Assembly (NCBI GenBank): GCA_030272585.1
Contig: BSYQ01000011.1
Span: 3,224,001 to 3,288,000 of the forward strand
Origin: Bryopsis sp. KO-2023
Taxonomy: Eukaryota; Chlorophyta; Ulvophyceae; Bryopsidales; Bryopsidaceae
DNA length: 64,000 nt
Reading direction: 5' to 3'
Part shown: positions 36,001 through 51,000 of the stretch, piece after piece
Layout: each line of letters begins with the position of its first letter
Numbering within the stretch: position 1 is the stretch's first letter
Notes under the pieces: generated by a model
Seen by the model: only the letters and a program-made list of their open reading frames with translations
What the model was told of the DNA's origin: nothing
Database searches by the model: none
Made by a program: the position numbers and the translations under genes

Positions 36001-39000
36001 TGTCCTCCCCATTATTTCCTCCGTTCCAAGATGTTGAAATTGTGTTTGTCTTGTTTTCGTGTAGGCATGCACGGATTGCGTTGCCTCCGGCAAGATGTGC
36101 ACCGCTTCGGATGATTGTTGCGGAGATCACACATGCTACGACGGGGTGAGAGAGACACATATGTTGGATGCTTAACTTCCCCACCGCGTTATTTTCTCCG
36201 TTCCAAGATGTTGATATTGTGTTTGTCTTGTTTTCGTGTAGGCATGCACGGATTGCGTTGCCTCCGGCAAGATGTGCACCGCTTCGGATGATTGTTGCGG
36301 AGATCACACATGCTACGACGGGGTGAGGGGGACACATATTTTGGATGCTCATCTTCCCCACCGCATTATTTTCTCCGTTCCAAGATAATGAAATTGTGTT
36401 TGTCTTGTTTTCGTGTAGGCATGCACGGATTGCGTTGCCTCCGGCAAGATGTGCACCGCTTCGGATGATTGTTGCGGAGATCACACATGCTACGACGGGG
36501 TGAGAGAGACACATATGTTGGATGCTTAGCTTCTCCACCCCCTTATTTCCTCCGTTTCAAAATGTTGAAATTGTGTTTGTCTTGTTTTCGTGTAGGCATG
36601 CACAGATTGCGTTGCCTCCGGCAAGATGTGCACCGCTTCGGATGATTGTTGCGGAGATCACACATGCTACGACGGGGTGAGGGGAACATATATGTTGGAT
36701 GCTTATCTTCCCCACCGCGTTATTTCCTCCGTTTCAAAATGTTGAAATTGTGTTTGTCTTGTTTTCGTGTAGGCTTGCACGGATTGCGTTGCCTCCGGCA
36801 AGATGTGCACCGCTTCGGATGATTGTTGCGGAGATCACACATGCTACGACGGGGTGAGGGGGACACATATGTTGGATGCTTAGCTTGTCCTCCCCCTTAT
36901 TTCCTCCGTTTCAAAATGTTGAAATTGTGTTTGTCTTGTTTTCGTGTAGGCATGCACGGATTGCGTTGCCTCCGGCAAGATGTGCACCGCTTCGGATGAT
37001 TGTTGCGGAGATCACACATGCTACGACGGGGTGAGAGAGACACAAATGTTGGATGCTCAGCTTCCCCACCCCCTTAATTCCTCCGTTCCAAGATGTTGAA
37101 ATTGTGTTTGTCTTGTTTTCGTGTAGGCATGCACGGATTGCGCTGCCTCCGGCAAGATGTGCACCGCTTCGGATGATTGTTGCGGAGTTCACACATGCTA
37201 CGACGGGGTGAGGGGGTCACATATGTTGGATGCTTAGCTTCCCCACCGCATTATTTTCTCCGTTCCAAGATGTTGAAATTGTGTTTGTCTTGTTTTCGTG
37301 TAGGCATGCACGGATTGCGTTGCCTCCGGCAAGATGTGCACCGCTTCGGATGATTGTTGCGGAGATCACACATGCTACGACGGGGTGAGGGGGACACATA
37401 TTTTGGATGCTCATCTTCCCCACCGCATTATTTTCTCCGTTCCAAGATAATGAAATTGTGTTTGTCTTGTTTTCGTGTAGGCATGCACGGATTGCGTTGC
37501 CTCCGGCAAGATGTGCACCGCTTCGGATGATTGTTGCGGAGATCACACATGCTACGACGGGGTGAGGGGGACACATATGTTGGATGCTTAGCTTGTCCTC
37601 CCCCTTATTTCCTCCGTTTCAAAATGTTGAAATTGTGTTTGTCTTGTTTTCGTGTAGGTATGCACGGATTGCGTTGCCTCCGGCAAGATGTGCACCGCTT
37701 CAGATGATTGTTGCGGAGATCACACATGCTACGACGGGGTGAGAGAGACACAAATGTTGGATGCTCAGCTTCCCCACCCCCTTAATTCCTCCGTTCCAAG
37801 ATGTTGAAATTGTGTTTCTCTTGTTTTCGTGTAGGCATGCACGGATTGCGTTGCCTCCGGCAAGATGTGCACCGCTTCGGATGATTGTTGCGGAGATCAC
37901 ACATGCTACGACGGGGTGAGGGGGACACATATTTTGGATCCTCATCTTCCCCACCGCATTATTTTCTCCGTTCCAAGATGTTGAAATTGTGTTTGTCTTG
38001 TTTTCGTGTAGGCATGCACAGATTGCGTTGCCTCCGGCAAGATGTGCACCGCTTCGGATGATTGTTGCGGAGATCACACATGCTACGACGGGGTGAGGGG
38101 AACATATATGTTGGATGCTTATCTTCCCCACCGCGTTATTTCCTCCGTTTCAAAATGTTGATATTGTGTTTGTCTTGTTTTCGTGTAGGCATGCACGGAT
38201 TGCGTTGCCTCCGGCAAGATGTGCACCGCTTCGGATGATTGTTGCGGAGATCACACATGCTACGACGGGGTGAGGGGGACACATATGTTGGATGCTTAGC
38301 TTGTCCTCCCCATTATTTCCTCCGTTCCAAGATGTTGAAATTGTGTTTGTCTTGTTTTCGTGTAGGCATGCACGGATTGCGTTGCCTCCGGCAAGATGTG
38401 CACCGCTTCGGATGATTGTTGCGGAGATCACACATGCTACGACGGGGTGAGGGGGACACATATGTTGGATGCTTAGCTTGTCCTCCCCATTATTTCCTCC
38501 GTTCCAAGATGTTGAAATTGTGTTTGTCTTGTTTTCGTGTAGGCATGCACGGATTGCGTTGCCTCCGGCAAGATGTGCACCGCTTCGGATGATTGTTGCG
38601 GAGATCACACATGCTACGACGGGGTGAGAGAGACACATATGTTGGATGCTTAACTTCCCCACCGCGTTATTTTCTCCGTTCCAAGATGTTGATATTGTGT
38701 TTGTCTTGTTTTCGTGTAGGCATGCACGGATTGCGTTGCCTCCGGCAAGATGTGCACCGCTTCGGATGATTGTTGCGGAGATCACACATGCTACGACGGG
38801 GTGAGGGGGACACATATTTTGGATGCTCATCTTCCCCACCGCATTATTTTCTCCGTTCCAAGATAATGAAATTGTGTTTGTCTTGTTTTCGTGTAGGCAT
38901 GCACGGATTGCGTTGCCTCCGGCAAGATGTGCACCGCTTCGGATGATTGTTGCGGAGATCACACATGCTACGACGGGGTGAGAGAGACACAAATGTTGGA

Positions 39001-42000
39001 TGCTTATCTTCTCCACCGTGTTATTTTCTCCGTTCCAAGATGTTGAAATTGTGTTTGTCTTGTTTTCGTGTAGGAATGCACGGATTGCGTTGCCTCCGGC
39101 AAGATGTGCACCGCTTCGGATGATTGTTGCGGAGATCACACATGCTACGACGGGGTGAGGGGAACATATATGTTGGATGCTTATCTTCCCCACCGCGTTA
39201 TTTCCTCCGTTTCAAAATGTTGAAATTGTGTTTGTCTTGTTTTCGTGTAGGCTTGCACGGATTGCGTTGCCTCCGGCAAGATGTGCACCGCTTCGGATGA
39301 TTGTTGCGGAGATCACACATGCTACGACGGGGTGAGGGGGACACATATGTTGGATGCTTAGCTTGTCCTCCCCCTTATTTCCTCCGTTTCAAAATGTTGA
39401 AATTGTGTTTGTCTTGTTTTCGTGTAGGCATGCACGGATTGCGTTGCCTCCGGCAAGATGTGCACCGCTTCGGATGATTGTTGCGGAGATCACACATGCT
39501 ACGACGGGGTGAGAGAGACACAAATGTTGGATGCTCAGCTTCCCCACCCCCTTAATTCCTCCGTTCCAAGATGTTGAAATTGTGTTTGTCTTGTTTTCGT
39601 GTAGGCATGCACGGATTGCGCTGCCTCCGGCAAGATGTGCACCGCTTCGGATGATTGTTGCGGAGTTCACACATGCTACGACGGGGTGAGGGGGTCACAT
39701 ATGTTGGATGCTTAGCTTCCCCACCGCATTATTTTCTCCGTTCCAAGATGTTGAAATTGTGTTTGTCTTGTTTTCGTGTAGGCATGCACGGATTGCGTTG
39801 CCTCCGGCAAGATGTGCACCGCTTCGGATGATTGTTGCGGAGATCACACATGCTACGACGGGGTGAGGGGGACACATATTTTGGATGCTCATCTTCCCCA
39901 CCGCATTATTTTCTCCGTTCCAAGATAATGAAATTGTGTTTGTCTTGTTTTCGTGTAGGCATGCACGGATTGCGTTGCCTCCGGCAAGATGTGCACCGCT
40001 TCGGATGATTGTTGCGGAGATCACACATGCTACGACGGGGTGAGGGGGACACATATGTTGGATGCTTAGCTTGTCCTCCCCCTTATTTCCTCCGTTTCAA
40101 AATGTTGAAATTGTGTTTGTCTTGTTTTCGTGTAGGTATGCACGGATTGCGTTGCCTCCGGCAAGATGTGCACCGCTTCGGATGATTGTTGCGGAGATCA
40201 CACATGCTACGACGGGGTGAGAGAGACACAAATGTTGGATGCTCAGCTTCCCCACCCCCTTAATTCCTCCGTTCCAAGATGTTGAAATTGTGTTTGTCTT
40301 GTTTTCGTGTAGGCATGCACGGATTGCGTTGCCTCCGGCAAGATGTGCACCGCTTCGGATGATTGTTGCGGAGTTCACACATGCTACGACGGGGTGAGGG
40401 GGACACATATGTTGGATGCTTAGCTTCCCCACCCCCTTAATACCTCCGTTCCAAGATGTTGAAATTGTGTTTGTCTTGTTTTCGTGTAGGCATGCACGGA
40501 TTGCGTTGCCTCCGGAAAGATGTGCACCGCTTCGGATGATTGTTGCGGAGATCACACATGCTACGACGGGGTGAGAGAGACACATATGTTGGATGCTTAG
40601 CTTCTCCACCCCCTTATTTCCTCCGTTTCAAAATGTTGAAATTGTGTTTGTCTTGTTTTCGTGTAGGCATGCACGGATTGCGTTGCCTCCGGCAAGATGT
40701 GCACCGCTTCGGATGATTGTTGCGGAGATCACACATGCTACGACGGGGTGAGGGGAACATATATGTTGGATGCTTATCTTCCCCACCGCGTTATTTCCTC
40801 CGTTTCAAAATGTTGAAATTGTGTTTGTCTTGTTTTCGTGTAGGCATGCACGGATTGCGTTGCCTCCGGCAAGATGTGCACCGCTTCGGATGATTGTTGC
40901 GGAGATCACACATGCTACGACGGGGTGAGAGAGTTACATATGTTGGATGCTTAACTTCCCCACCGCGTTATTTTCTCCGTTCCAAGATGTTGAAATTGTG
41001 TTTGTCTTGTTTTCGTGTAGGCATGCACGGATTGCGTTGCCTCCGGCAAGATGTGCACCGCTTCGGATGATTGTTGCGGAGATCACACATGCTACGACGG
41101 GGTGAGGGGGACACATATGTTGGATGCTTAGCTTGTCCTCCCCAATATTTCCTCCGTTCCAAGATGTTGAAATTGTGTTTGTCTTGTTTTCGTGTAGGAA
41201 TGCACGGATTGCGTTGCCTCCGGCAAGATGTGCACCGCTTCGGATGATTGTTGCGGAGATCACACATGCTACGACGGGGTGAGAGAGTTACATATGTTGG
41301 ATGCTTAGCTTCCCCACCGCGTTATTTTCTCCGTTCCAAGATGTTGAAATTGTGTTTGTCTTGTTTTCGTGTAGGCATGCACGGATTGCGTTGCCTCCGG
41401 CAAGATGTGCACCGCTTCGGATGATTGTTGCGGAGATCACACATGCTACGACGGGGTGAGAGAGACACAAATGTTGGATGCTTATCTTCCCCACCGTGTT
41501 ATTTTCTCCGTTCCAAGATGTTGAAATTGTGTTTGTCTTGTTTTCGTGTAGGAATGCACGGATTGCGTTGCCTCCGGCAAGATGTGCACCGCTTCGGATG
41601 ATTGTTGCGGAGATCACACATGCTACGACGGGGTGAGAGAGTTACATATGTTGGATGCTTAACTTCCCCACCGCGTTATTTTCTCCGTTCCAAGATGTTG
41701 AAATTGTGTTTGTCTTGTTTTCGTGTAGGCATGCACGGATTGCGTTGCCTCCGGCAAGATGTGCACCGCTTCGGATGATTGTTGCGGAGATCACACATGC
41801 TACGACGGGGTGAGGGGGACACATATGTTGGATGCTTAGCTTGTCCTCCCCCTTATTTCCTCCGTTTCAAAATGTTGAAATTGTGTTTGTCTTGTTTTCG
41901 TGTAGGCATGCACGGATTGCGTTGCCTCCGGCAAGATGTGCACCGCTTCGGATGATTGTTGCGGAGATCACACATGCTACGACGGGGTGAGAGAGACACA

Positions 42001-45000
42001 AATGTTGGATGCTCAGCTTCCCCACCCCCTTAATTCCTCCGTTCCAAGATGTTGAAATTGTGTTTGTCTTGTTTTCGTGTAGGAATGCACGGATTGCGTT
42101 GCCTCCGGCAAGATGTGCACCGCTTCGGATGATTGTTGCGGAGATCACACATGCTACGACGGGGTGAGGGGGACACATATGTTGGATGCTTAGCTTGTCC
42201 TCCCCATTATTTCCTCCGTTCCAAGATGTTGAAATTGTGTTTGTCTTGTTTTCGTGTAGGAATGCACGGATTGCGTTGCCTCCGGCAAGATGTGCACCGC
42301 TTCGGATGATTGTTGCGGAGATCACACATGCTACGACGGGGTGAGAGAGACACATATGTTGGATGCTTAGCTTCCCCACCGCGTTATTTTCTCCGTTCCA
42401 AGATGTTGAAATTGTGTTTGTCTTGTTTTCGTGTAGGCATGCACGGATTGCGTTGCCTCCGGCAAGATGTGCACCGCTTCGGATGATTGTTGCGGAGATC
42501 ACACATGCTACGACGGGGTGAGAGAGACACAAATGTTGGATGCTTATCTTCCCCACCGTGTTATTTTCTCCGTTCCAAGATGTTGAAATTGTGTTTGTCT
42601 TGTTTTCGTGTAGGAATGCACGGATTGCGTTGCCTCCGGCAAGATGTGCACCGCTTCGGATGATTGTTGCGGAGATCACACATGCTACGACGGGGTGAGA
42701 GAGTTACATATGTTGGATGCTTAGCTTCCCCACCGCGTTATTTTCTCCGTTCCAAGATGTTGAAATTGTGTTTGTCTTGTTTTCGTGTAGGCATGCACGG
42801 ATTGCGTTGCCTCCGGCAAGATGTGCACCGCTTCGGATGATTGTTGCGGAGATCACACATGCTACGACGGGGTGAGGGGGACACATATGTTGGATGCTTA
42901 GCTTGTCCTCCCCCTTATTTCCTCCGTTTCAAAATGTTGAAATTGTGTTTGTCTTGTTTTCGTGTAGGCATGCACGGATTGCGTTGCCTCCGGCAAGATG
43001 TGCACCGCTTCGGATGATTGTTGCGGAGATCACACATGCTACGACGGGGTGAGAGAGACACAAATGTTGGATGCTCAGCTTCCCCACCCCCTTAATTCCT
43101 CCGTTCCAAGATGTTGAAATTGTGTTTGTCTTGTTTTCGTGTAGGAATGCACGGATTGCGTTGCCTCCGGCAAGATGTGCACCGCTTCGGATGATTGTTG
43201 CGGAGATCACACATGCTACGACGGGGTGAGGGGGACACATATGTTGGATGCTTAGCTTGTCCTCCCCATTATTTCCTCCGTTCCAAGATGTTGAAATTGT
43301 GTTTGTCTTGTTTTCGTGTAGGAATGCACGGATTGCGTTGCCTCCGGCAAGATGTGCACCGCTTCGGATGATTGTTGCGGAGATCACACATGCTACGACG
43401 GGGTGAGAGAGACACATATGTTGGATGCTTAGCTTCCCCACCGCGTTATTTTCTCCGTTCCAAGATGTTGAAATTGTGTTTGTCTTGTTTTCGTGTAGGC
43501 ATGCACGGATTGCGTTGCCTCCGGCAAGATGTGCACCGCTTCGGATGATTGTTGCGGAGATCACACATGCTACGACGGGGTGAGAGAGACACAAATGTTG
43601 GATGCTTATCTTCCCCACCGTGTTATTTTCTCCGTTCCAAGATGTTGAAATTGTGTTTGTCTTGTTTTCGTGTAGGAATGCACGGATTGCGTTGCTTCCG
43701 GCAAGATGTGCACCGCTTCGGATGATTGTTGCGGAGATCACACATGCTACGACGGGGTGAGAGAGTTACATATGTTGGATGCTTAGCTTCCCCACCGCGT
43801 TATTTTCTCCGTTCCAAGATGTTGAAATTGTGTTTGTCTTGTTTTCGTGTAGGCATGCACGGATTGCGTTGCCTCCGGCAAGATGTGCACCGCTTCGGAT
43901 GATTGTTGCGGAGATCACACATGCTACGACGGGGTGAGGGGGACACATATGTTGGATGCTTAGCTTGTCCTCCCCCTTATTTCCTCCGTTTCAAAATGTT
44001 GAAATTGTGTTTGTCTTGTTTTCGTGTAGGCATGCACGGATTGCGTTGCCTCCGGCAAGATGTGCACCGCTTCGGATGATTGTTGCGGAGATCACACATG
44101 CTACGACGGGGTGAGAGAGTTACATATGTTGGATGCTTAACTTCCCCACCGCGTTATTTTCTCCGTTCCAAGATGTTGAAATTGTGTTTGTCTTGTTTTC
44201 GTGTAGGCATGCACGGATTGCGTTGCCTCCGGCAAGATGTGCACCGCTTCGGATGATTGTTGCGGAGTTCACACATGCTACGACGGGGTGAGGGGGACAC
44301 ATATGTTGGATGCTTAGCTTCCCCACCCCCTTAATACCTCCGTTCCAAGATGTTGAAATTGTGTTTGTCTTGTTTTCGTGTAGGCATGCACGGATTGCGT
44401 TGCCTCCGGAAAGATGTGCACCGCTTCGGATGATTGTTGCGGAGATCACACATGCTACGACGGGGTGAGAGAGACACATATGTTGGATGCTTAGCTTCTC
44501 CACCCCCTTATTTCCTCCGTTTCAAAATGTTGAAATTGTGTTTGTCTTGTTTTCGTGTAGGCATGCACGGATTGCGTTGCCTCCGGCAAGATGTGCACCG
44601 CTTCGGATGATTGTTGCGGAGATCACACATGCTACGACGGGGTGAGGGGAACATATATGTTGGATGCTTATCTTCCCCACCGCGTTATTTCCTCCGTTTC
44701 AAAATGTTGAAATTGTGTTTGTCTTGTTTTCGTGTAGGCATGCACGGATTGCGTTGCCTCCGGCAAGATGTGCACCGCTTCGGATGATTGTTGCGGAGAT
44801 CACACATGCTACGACGGGGTGAGAGAGTTACATATGTTGGATGCTTAACTTCCCCACCGCGTTATTTTCTCCGTTCCAAGATGTTGAAATTGTGTTTGTC
44901 TTGTTTTCGTGTAGGCATGCACGGATTGCGTTGCCTCCGGCAAGATGTGCACCGCTTCGGATGATTGTTGCGGAGATCACACATGCTACGACGGGGTGAG

Positions 45001-48000
45001 GGGGACACATATGTTGGATGCTTAGCTTGTCCTCCCCATTATTTCCTCCGTTCCAAGATGTTGAAATTGTGTTTGTCTTGTTTTCGTGTAGGCATGCACG
45101 GATTGCGTTGCCTCCGGCAAGATGTGCACCGCTTCGGATGATTGTTGCGGAGATCACACATGCTACGACGGGGTGAGAGAGACACATATGTTGGATGCTT
45201 AGCTTCCCCACCGCGTTATTTCCTCCGTTTCAAAATGTTGAAATTGTGTTTGTCTTGTTTTCGTGTAGGCATGCACGGATTGCGTTGCCTCCGGCAAGAT
45301 GTGCACCGCTTCGGATGATTGTTGCGGAGATCACACATGCTACGACGGGGTGAGAGAGACACAAATGTTGGATGCTTATCTTCCCCACCGTGTTATTTTC
45401 TCCGTTCCAAGATGTTGAAATTGTGTTTGTCTTGTTTTCGTGTAGGAATGCACGGATTGCGTTGCCTCCGGCAAGATGTGCACCGCTTCGGATGATTGTT
45501 GCGGAGATCACACATGCTACGACGGGGTGAGAGAGACACAAATGTTGGATGCTCAGCTTCCCCACCCCCTTAATTCCTCCGTTCCAAGATGTTGAAATTG
45601 TGTTTGTCTTGTTTTTCGTGTAGGCATGCACGGATTGCGTTGCCTCCGGCAAGATGTGCACCGCTTCGGATGATTGTTGCGGAGATCACACATGCTACGA
45701 CGGGGTGAGAGAGATACAAATATTGGATGCTCAGCTTCCCCACCCCCTTAATTCCTCCGTTCCAAGATGTTGAAATTGTGTTTGTCTTGTTTTCGTGTAG
45801 GCATGCACGGATTGCGTTGCCTCCGGCAAGATGTGCACCGCTTCGGATGATTGTTGCGGAGTTCACACATGCTACGACGGGGTGAGGGGGACACAAATTT
45901 TGGATCCTCATCTTCCCCACCGCATTATTTTCTCCGTTTCAAAATGTTGAAATTGTGTTTGTCTTGTTTTCGTGTAGGCATGCACGGATTGCGTTGCCTC
46001 CGGCAAGATGTGCACCGCTTCGGATGATTGTTGCGGAGATCACACATGCTACGACGGGGTGAGGGGGACACATATGTTGGATGCTTAGCTTGTCCTCCCC
46101 CTTATTTCCTCCGTTTCAAAATGTTGAAATTGTGTTTGTCTTGTTTTCGTGTAGGCATGCACGGATTGCGTTGCCTCCGGCAAGATGTGCACCGCTTCGG
46201 ATGATTGTTGCGGAGTTCACACATGCTACGACGGGGTGAGGGGGACACATATGTTGGATGCTTAGCTTCCCCACCCCCTTAATACCTCCGTTCCAAGATG
46301 TTGAAATTGTGTTTGTCTTGTTTTCGTGTAGGCATGCACGGATTGCGTTGCCTCCGGCAAGATGTGCACCGCTTCGGATGATTGTTGCGGAGATCACACA
46401 TGCTACGACGGGGTGAGGGGGACACATATGTTGGATGCTTAGCTTGTCCTCCCCCTTATTTCCTCCGTTTCAAAATGTTGAAATTGTGTTTGTCTTGTTT
46501 TCGTGTAGGCATGCACGGATTGCGTTGCCTCCGGCAAGATGTGCACCGCTTCGGATGATTGTTGCGGAGATCACACATGCTACGACGGGGTGAGAGAGTT
46601 ACATATGTTGGATGCTTAACTTCCCCACCGCGTTATTTTCTCCGTTCCAAGATGTTGAAATTGTGTTTGTCTTGTTTTCGTGTAGGCATGCACGGATTGC
46701 GTTGCCTCCGGCAAGATGTGCACCGCTTCGGATGATTGTTGCGGAGTTCACACATGCTACGACGGGGTGAGGGGGACACATATGTTGGATGCTTAGCTTC
46801 CCCACCCCCTTAATACCTCCGTTCCAAGATGTTGAAATTGTGTTTGTCTTGTTTTCGTGTAGGCATGCACGGATTGCGTTGCCTCCGGAAAGATGTGCAC
46901 CGCTTCGGATGATTGTTGCGGAGATCACACATGCTACGACGGGGTGAGAGAGACACATATGTTGGATGCTTAGCTTCTCCACCCCCTTATTTCCTCCGTT
47001 TCAAAATGTTGAAATTGTGTTTGTCTTGTTTTCGTGTAGGCATGCACGGATTGCGTTGCCTCCGGCAAGATGTGCACCGCTTCGGATGATTGTTGCGGAG
47101 ATCACACATGCTACGACGGGGTGAGGGGAACATATATGTTGGATGCTTATCTTCCCCACCGCGTTATTTCCTCCGTTTCAAAATGTTGAAATTGTGTTTG
47201 TCTTGTTTTCGTGTAGGCATGCACGGATTGCGTTGCCTCCGGCAAGATGTGCACCGCTTCGGATGATTGTTGCGGAGATCACACATGCTACGACGGGGTG
47301 AGAGAGTTACATATGTTGGATGCTTAACTTCCCCACCGCGTTATTTTCTCCGTTCCAAGATGTTGAAATTGTGTTTGTCTTGTTTTCGTGTAGGCATGCA
47401 CGGATTGCGTTGCCTCCGGCAAGATGTGCACCGCTTCGGATGATTGTTGCGGAGATCACACATGCTACGACGGGGTGAGGGGGACACATATGTTGGATGC
47501 TTAGCTTGTCCTCCCCATTATTTCCTCCGTTCCAAGATGTTGAAATTGTGTTTGTCTTGTTTTCGTGTAGGCATGCACGGATTGCGTTGCCTCCGGCAAG
47601 ATGTGCACCGCTTCGGATGATTGTTGCGGAGATCACACATGCTACGACGGGGTGAGAGAGACACATATGTTGGATGCTTAGCTTCCCCACCGCGTTATTT
47701 CCTCCGTTTCAAAATGTTGAAATTGTGTTTGTCTTGTTTTCGTGTAGGCATGCACGGATTGCGTTGCCTCCGGCAAGATGTGCACCGCTTCGGATGATTG
47801 TTGCGGAGATCACACATGCTACGACGGGGTGAGAGAGACACAAATGTTGGATGCTTATCTTCCCCACCGTGTTATTTTCTCCGTTCCAAGATGTTGAAAT
47901 TGTGTTTGTCTTGTTTTCGTGTAGGAATGCACGGATTGCGTTGCCTCCGGCAAGATGTGCACCGCTTCGGATGATTGTTGCGGAGATCACACATGCTACG

Positions 48001-51000
48001 ACGGGGTGAGAGAGACACAAATGTTGGATGCTCAGCTTCCCCACCCCCTTAATTCCTCCGTTCCAAGATGTTGAAATTGTGTTTGTCTTGTTTTTCGTGT
48101 AGGCATGCACGGATTGCGTTGCCTCCGGCAAGATGTGCACCGCTTCGGATGATTGTTGCGGAGATCACACATGCTACGACGGGGTGAGAGAGATACAAAT
48201 ATTGGATGCTCAGCTTCCCCACCCCCTTAATTCCTCCGTTCCAAGATGTTGAAATTGTGTTTGTCTTGTTTTCGTGTAGGCATGCACGGATTGCGTTGCC
48301 TCCGGCAAGATGTGCACCGCTTCGGATGATTGTTGCGGAGTTCACACATGCTACGACGGGGTGAGGGGGACACAAATTTTGGATCCTCATCTTCCCCACC
48401 GCATTATTTTCTCCGTTTCAAAATGTTGAAATTGTGTTTGTCTTGTTTTCGTGTAGGCATGCACGGATTGCGTTGCCTCCGGCAAGATGTGCACCGCTTC
48501 GGATGATTGTTGCGGAGATCACACATGCTACGACGGGGTGAGGGGGACACATATGTTGGATGCTTAGCTTGTCCTCCCCCTTATTTCCTCCGTTTCAAAA
48601 TGTTGAAATTGTGTTTGTCTTGTTTTCGTGTAGGCATGCACGGATTGCGTTGCCTCCGGCAAGATGTGCACCGCTTCGGATGATTGTTGCGGAGTTCACA
48701 CATGCTACGACGGGGTGAGGGGGACACATATGTTGGATGCTTAGCTTCCCCACCCCCTTAATACCTCCGTTCCAAGATGTTGAAATTGTGTTTGTCTTGT
48801 TTTCGTGTAGGCATGCACGGATTGCGTTGCCTCCGGCAAGATGTGCACCGCTTCGGATGATTGTTGCGGAGATCACACATGCTACGACGGGGTGAGGGGG
48901 ACACATATGTTGGATGCTTAGCTTGTCCTCCCCCTTATTTCCTCCGTTTCAAAATGTTGAAATTGTGTTTGTCTTGTTTTCGTGTAGGCATGCACGGATT
49001 GCGTTGCCTCCGGCAAGATGTGCACCGCTTCGGATGATTGTTGCGGAGATCACACATGCTACGACGGGGTGAGAGAGTTACATATGTTGGATGCTTAACT
49101 TCCCCACCGCGTTATTTTCTCCGTTCCAAGATGTTGAAATTGTGTTTGTCTTGTTTTCGTGTAGGCATGCACGGATTGCGTTGCCTCCGGCAAGATGTGC
49201 ACCGCTTCGGATGATTGTTGCGGAGTTCACACATGCTACGACGGGGTGAGGGGGACACATATGTTGGATGCTTAGCTTCCCCACCCCCTTAATACCTCCG
49301 TTCCAAGATGTTGAAATTGTGTTTGTCTTGTTTTCGTGTAGGCATGCACGGATTGCGTTGCCTCCGGAAAGATGTGCACCGCTTCGGATGATTGTTGCGG
49401 AGATCACACATGCTACGACGGGGTGAGAGAGACACATATGTTGGATGCTTAGCTTCTCCACCCCCTTATTTCCTCCGTTTCAAAATGTTGAAATTGTGTT
49501 TGTCTTGTTTTCGTGTAGGCATGCACGGATTGCGTTGCCTCCGGCAAGATGTGCACCGCTTCGGATGATTGTTGCGGAGATCACACATGCTACGACGGGG
49601 TGAGGGGAACATATATGTTGGATGCTTATCTTCCCCACCGCGTTATTTCCTCCGTTTCAAAATGTTGAAATTGTGTTTGTCTTGTTTTCGTGTAGGCATG
49701 CACGGATTGCGTTGCCTCCGGCAAGATGTGCACCGCTTCGGATGATTGTTGCGGAGATCACACATGCTACGACGGGGTGAGAGAGTTACATATGTTGGAT
49801 GCTTAACTTCCCCACCGCGTTATTTTCTCCGTTCCAAGATGTTGAAATTGTGTTTGTCTTGTTTTCGTGTAGGCATGCACGGATTGCGTTGCCTCCGGCA
49901 AGATGTGCACCGCTTCGGATGATTGTTGCGGAGATCACACATGCTACGACGGGGTGAGGGGGACACATATGTTGGATGCTTAGCTTGTCCTCCCCATTAT
50001 TTCCTCCGTTCCAAGATGTTGAAATTGTGTTTGTCTTGTTTTCGTGTAGGCATGCACGGATTGCGTTGCCTCCGGCAAGATGTGCACCGCTTCGGATGAT
50101 TGTTGCGGAGATCACACATGCTACGACGGGGTGAGAGAGACACATATGTTGGATGCTTAGCTTCCCCACCGCGTTATTTCCTCCGTTTCAAAATGTTGAA
50201 ATTGTGTTTGTCTTGTTTTCGTGTAGGCATGCACGGATTGCGTTGCCTCCGGCAAGATGTGCACCGCTTCGGATGATTGTTGCGGAGATCACACATGCTA
50301 CGACGGGGTGAGAGAGACACAAATGTTGGATGCTTATCTTCCCCACCGTGTTATTTTCTCCGTTCCAAGATGTTGAAATTGTGTTTGTCTTGTTTTCGTG
50401 TAGGAATGCACGGATTGCGTTGCCTCCGGCAAGATGTGCACCGCTTCGGATGATTGTTGCGGAGATCACACATGCTACGACGGGGTGAGAGAGACACAAA
50501 TGTTGGATGCTCAGCTTCCCCACCCCCTTAATTCCTCCGTTCCAAGATGTTGAAATTGTGTTTGTCTTGTTTTTCGTGTAGGCATGCACGGATTGCGTTG
50601 CCTCCGGCAAGATGTGCACCGCTTCGGATGATTGTTGCGGAGATCACACATGCTACGACGGGGTGAGAGAGATACAAATATTGGATGCTCAGCTTCCCCA
50701 CCCCCTTAATTCCTCCGTTCCAAGATGTTGAAATTGTGTTTGTCTTGTTTTCGTGTAGGCATGCACGGATTGCGTTGCCTCCGGCAAGATGTGCACCGCT
50801 TCGGATGATTGTTGCGGAGTTCACACATGCTACGACGGGGTGAGGGGGACACAAATTTTGGATCCTCATCTTCCCCACCGCATTATTTTCTCCGTTTCAA
50901 AATGTTGAAATTGTGTTTGTCTTGTTTTCGTGTAGGCATGCACGGATTGCGTTGCCTCCGGCAAGATGTGCACCGCTTCGGATGATTGTTGCGGAGATCA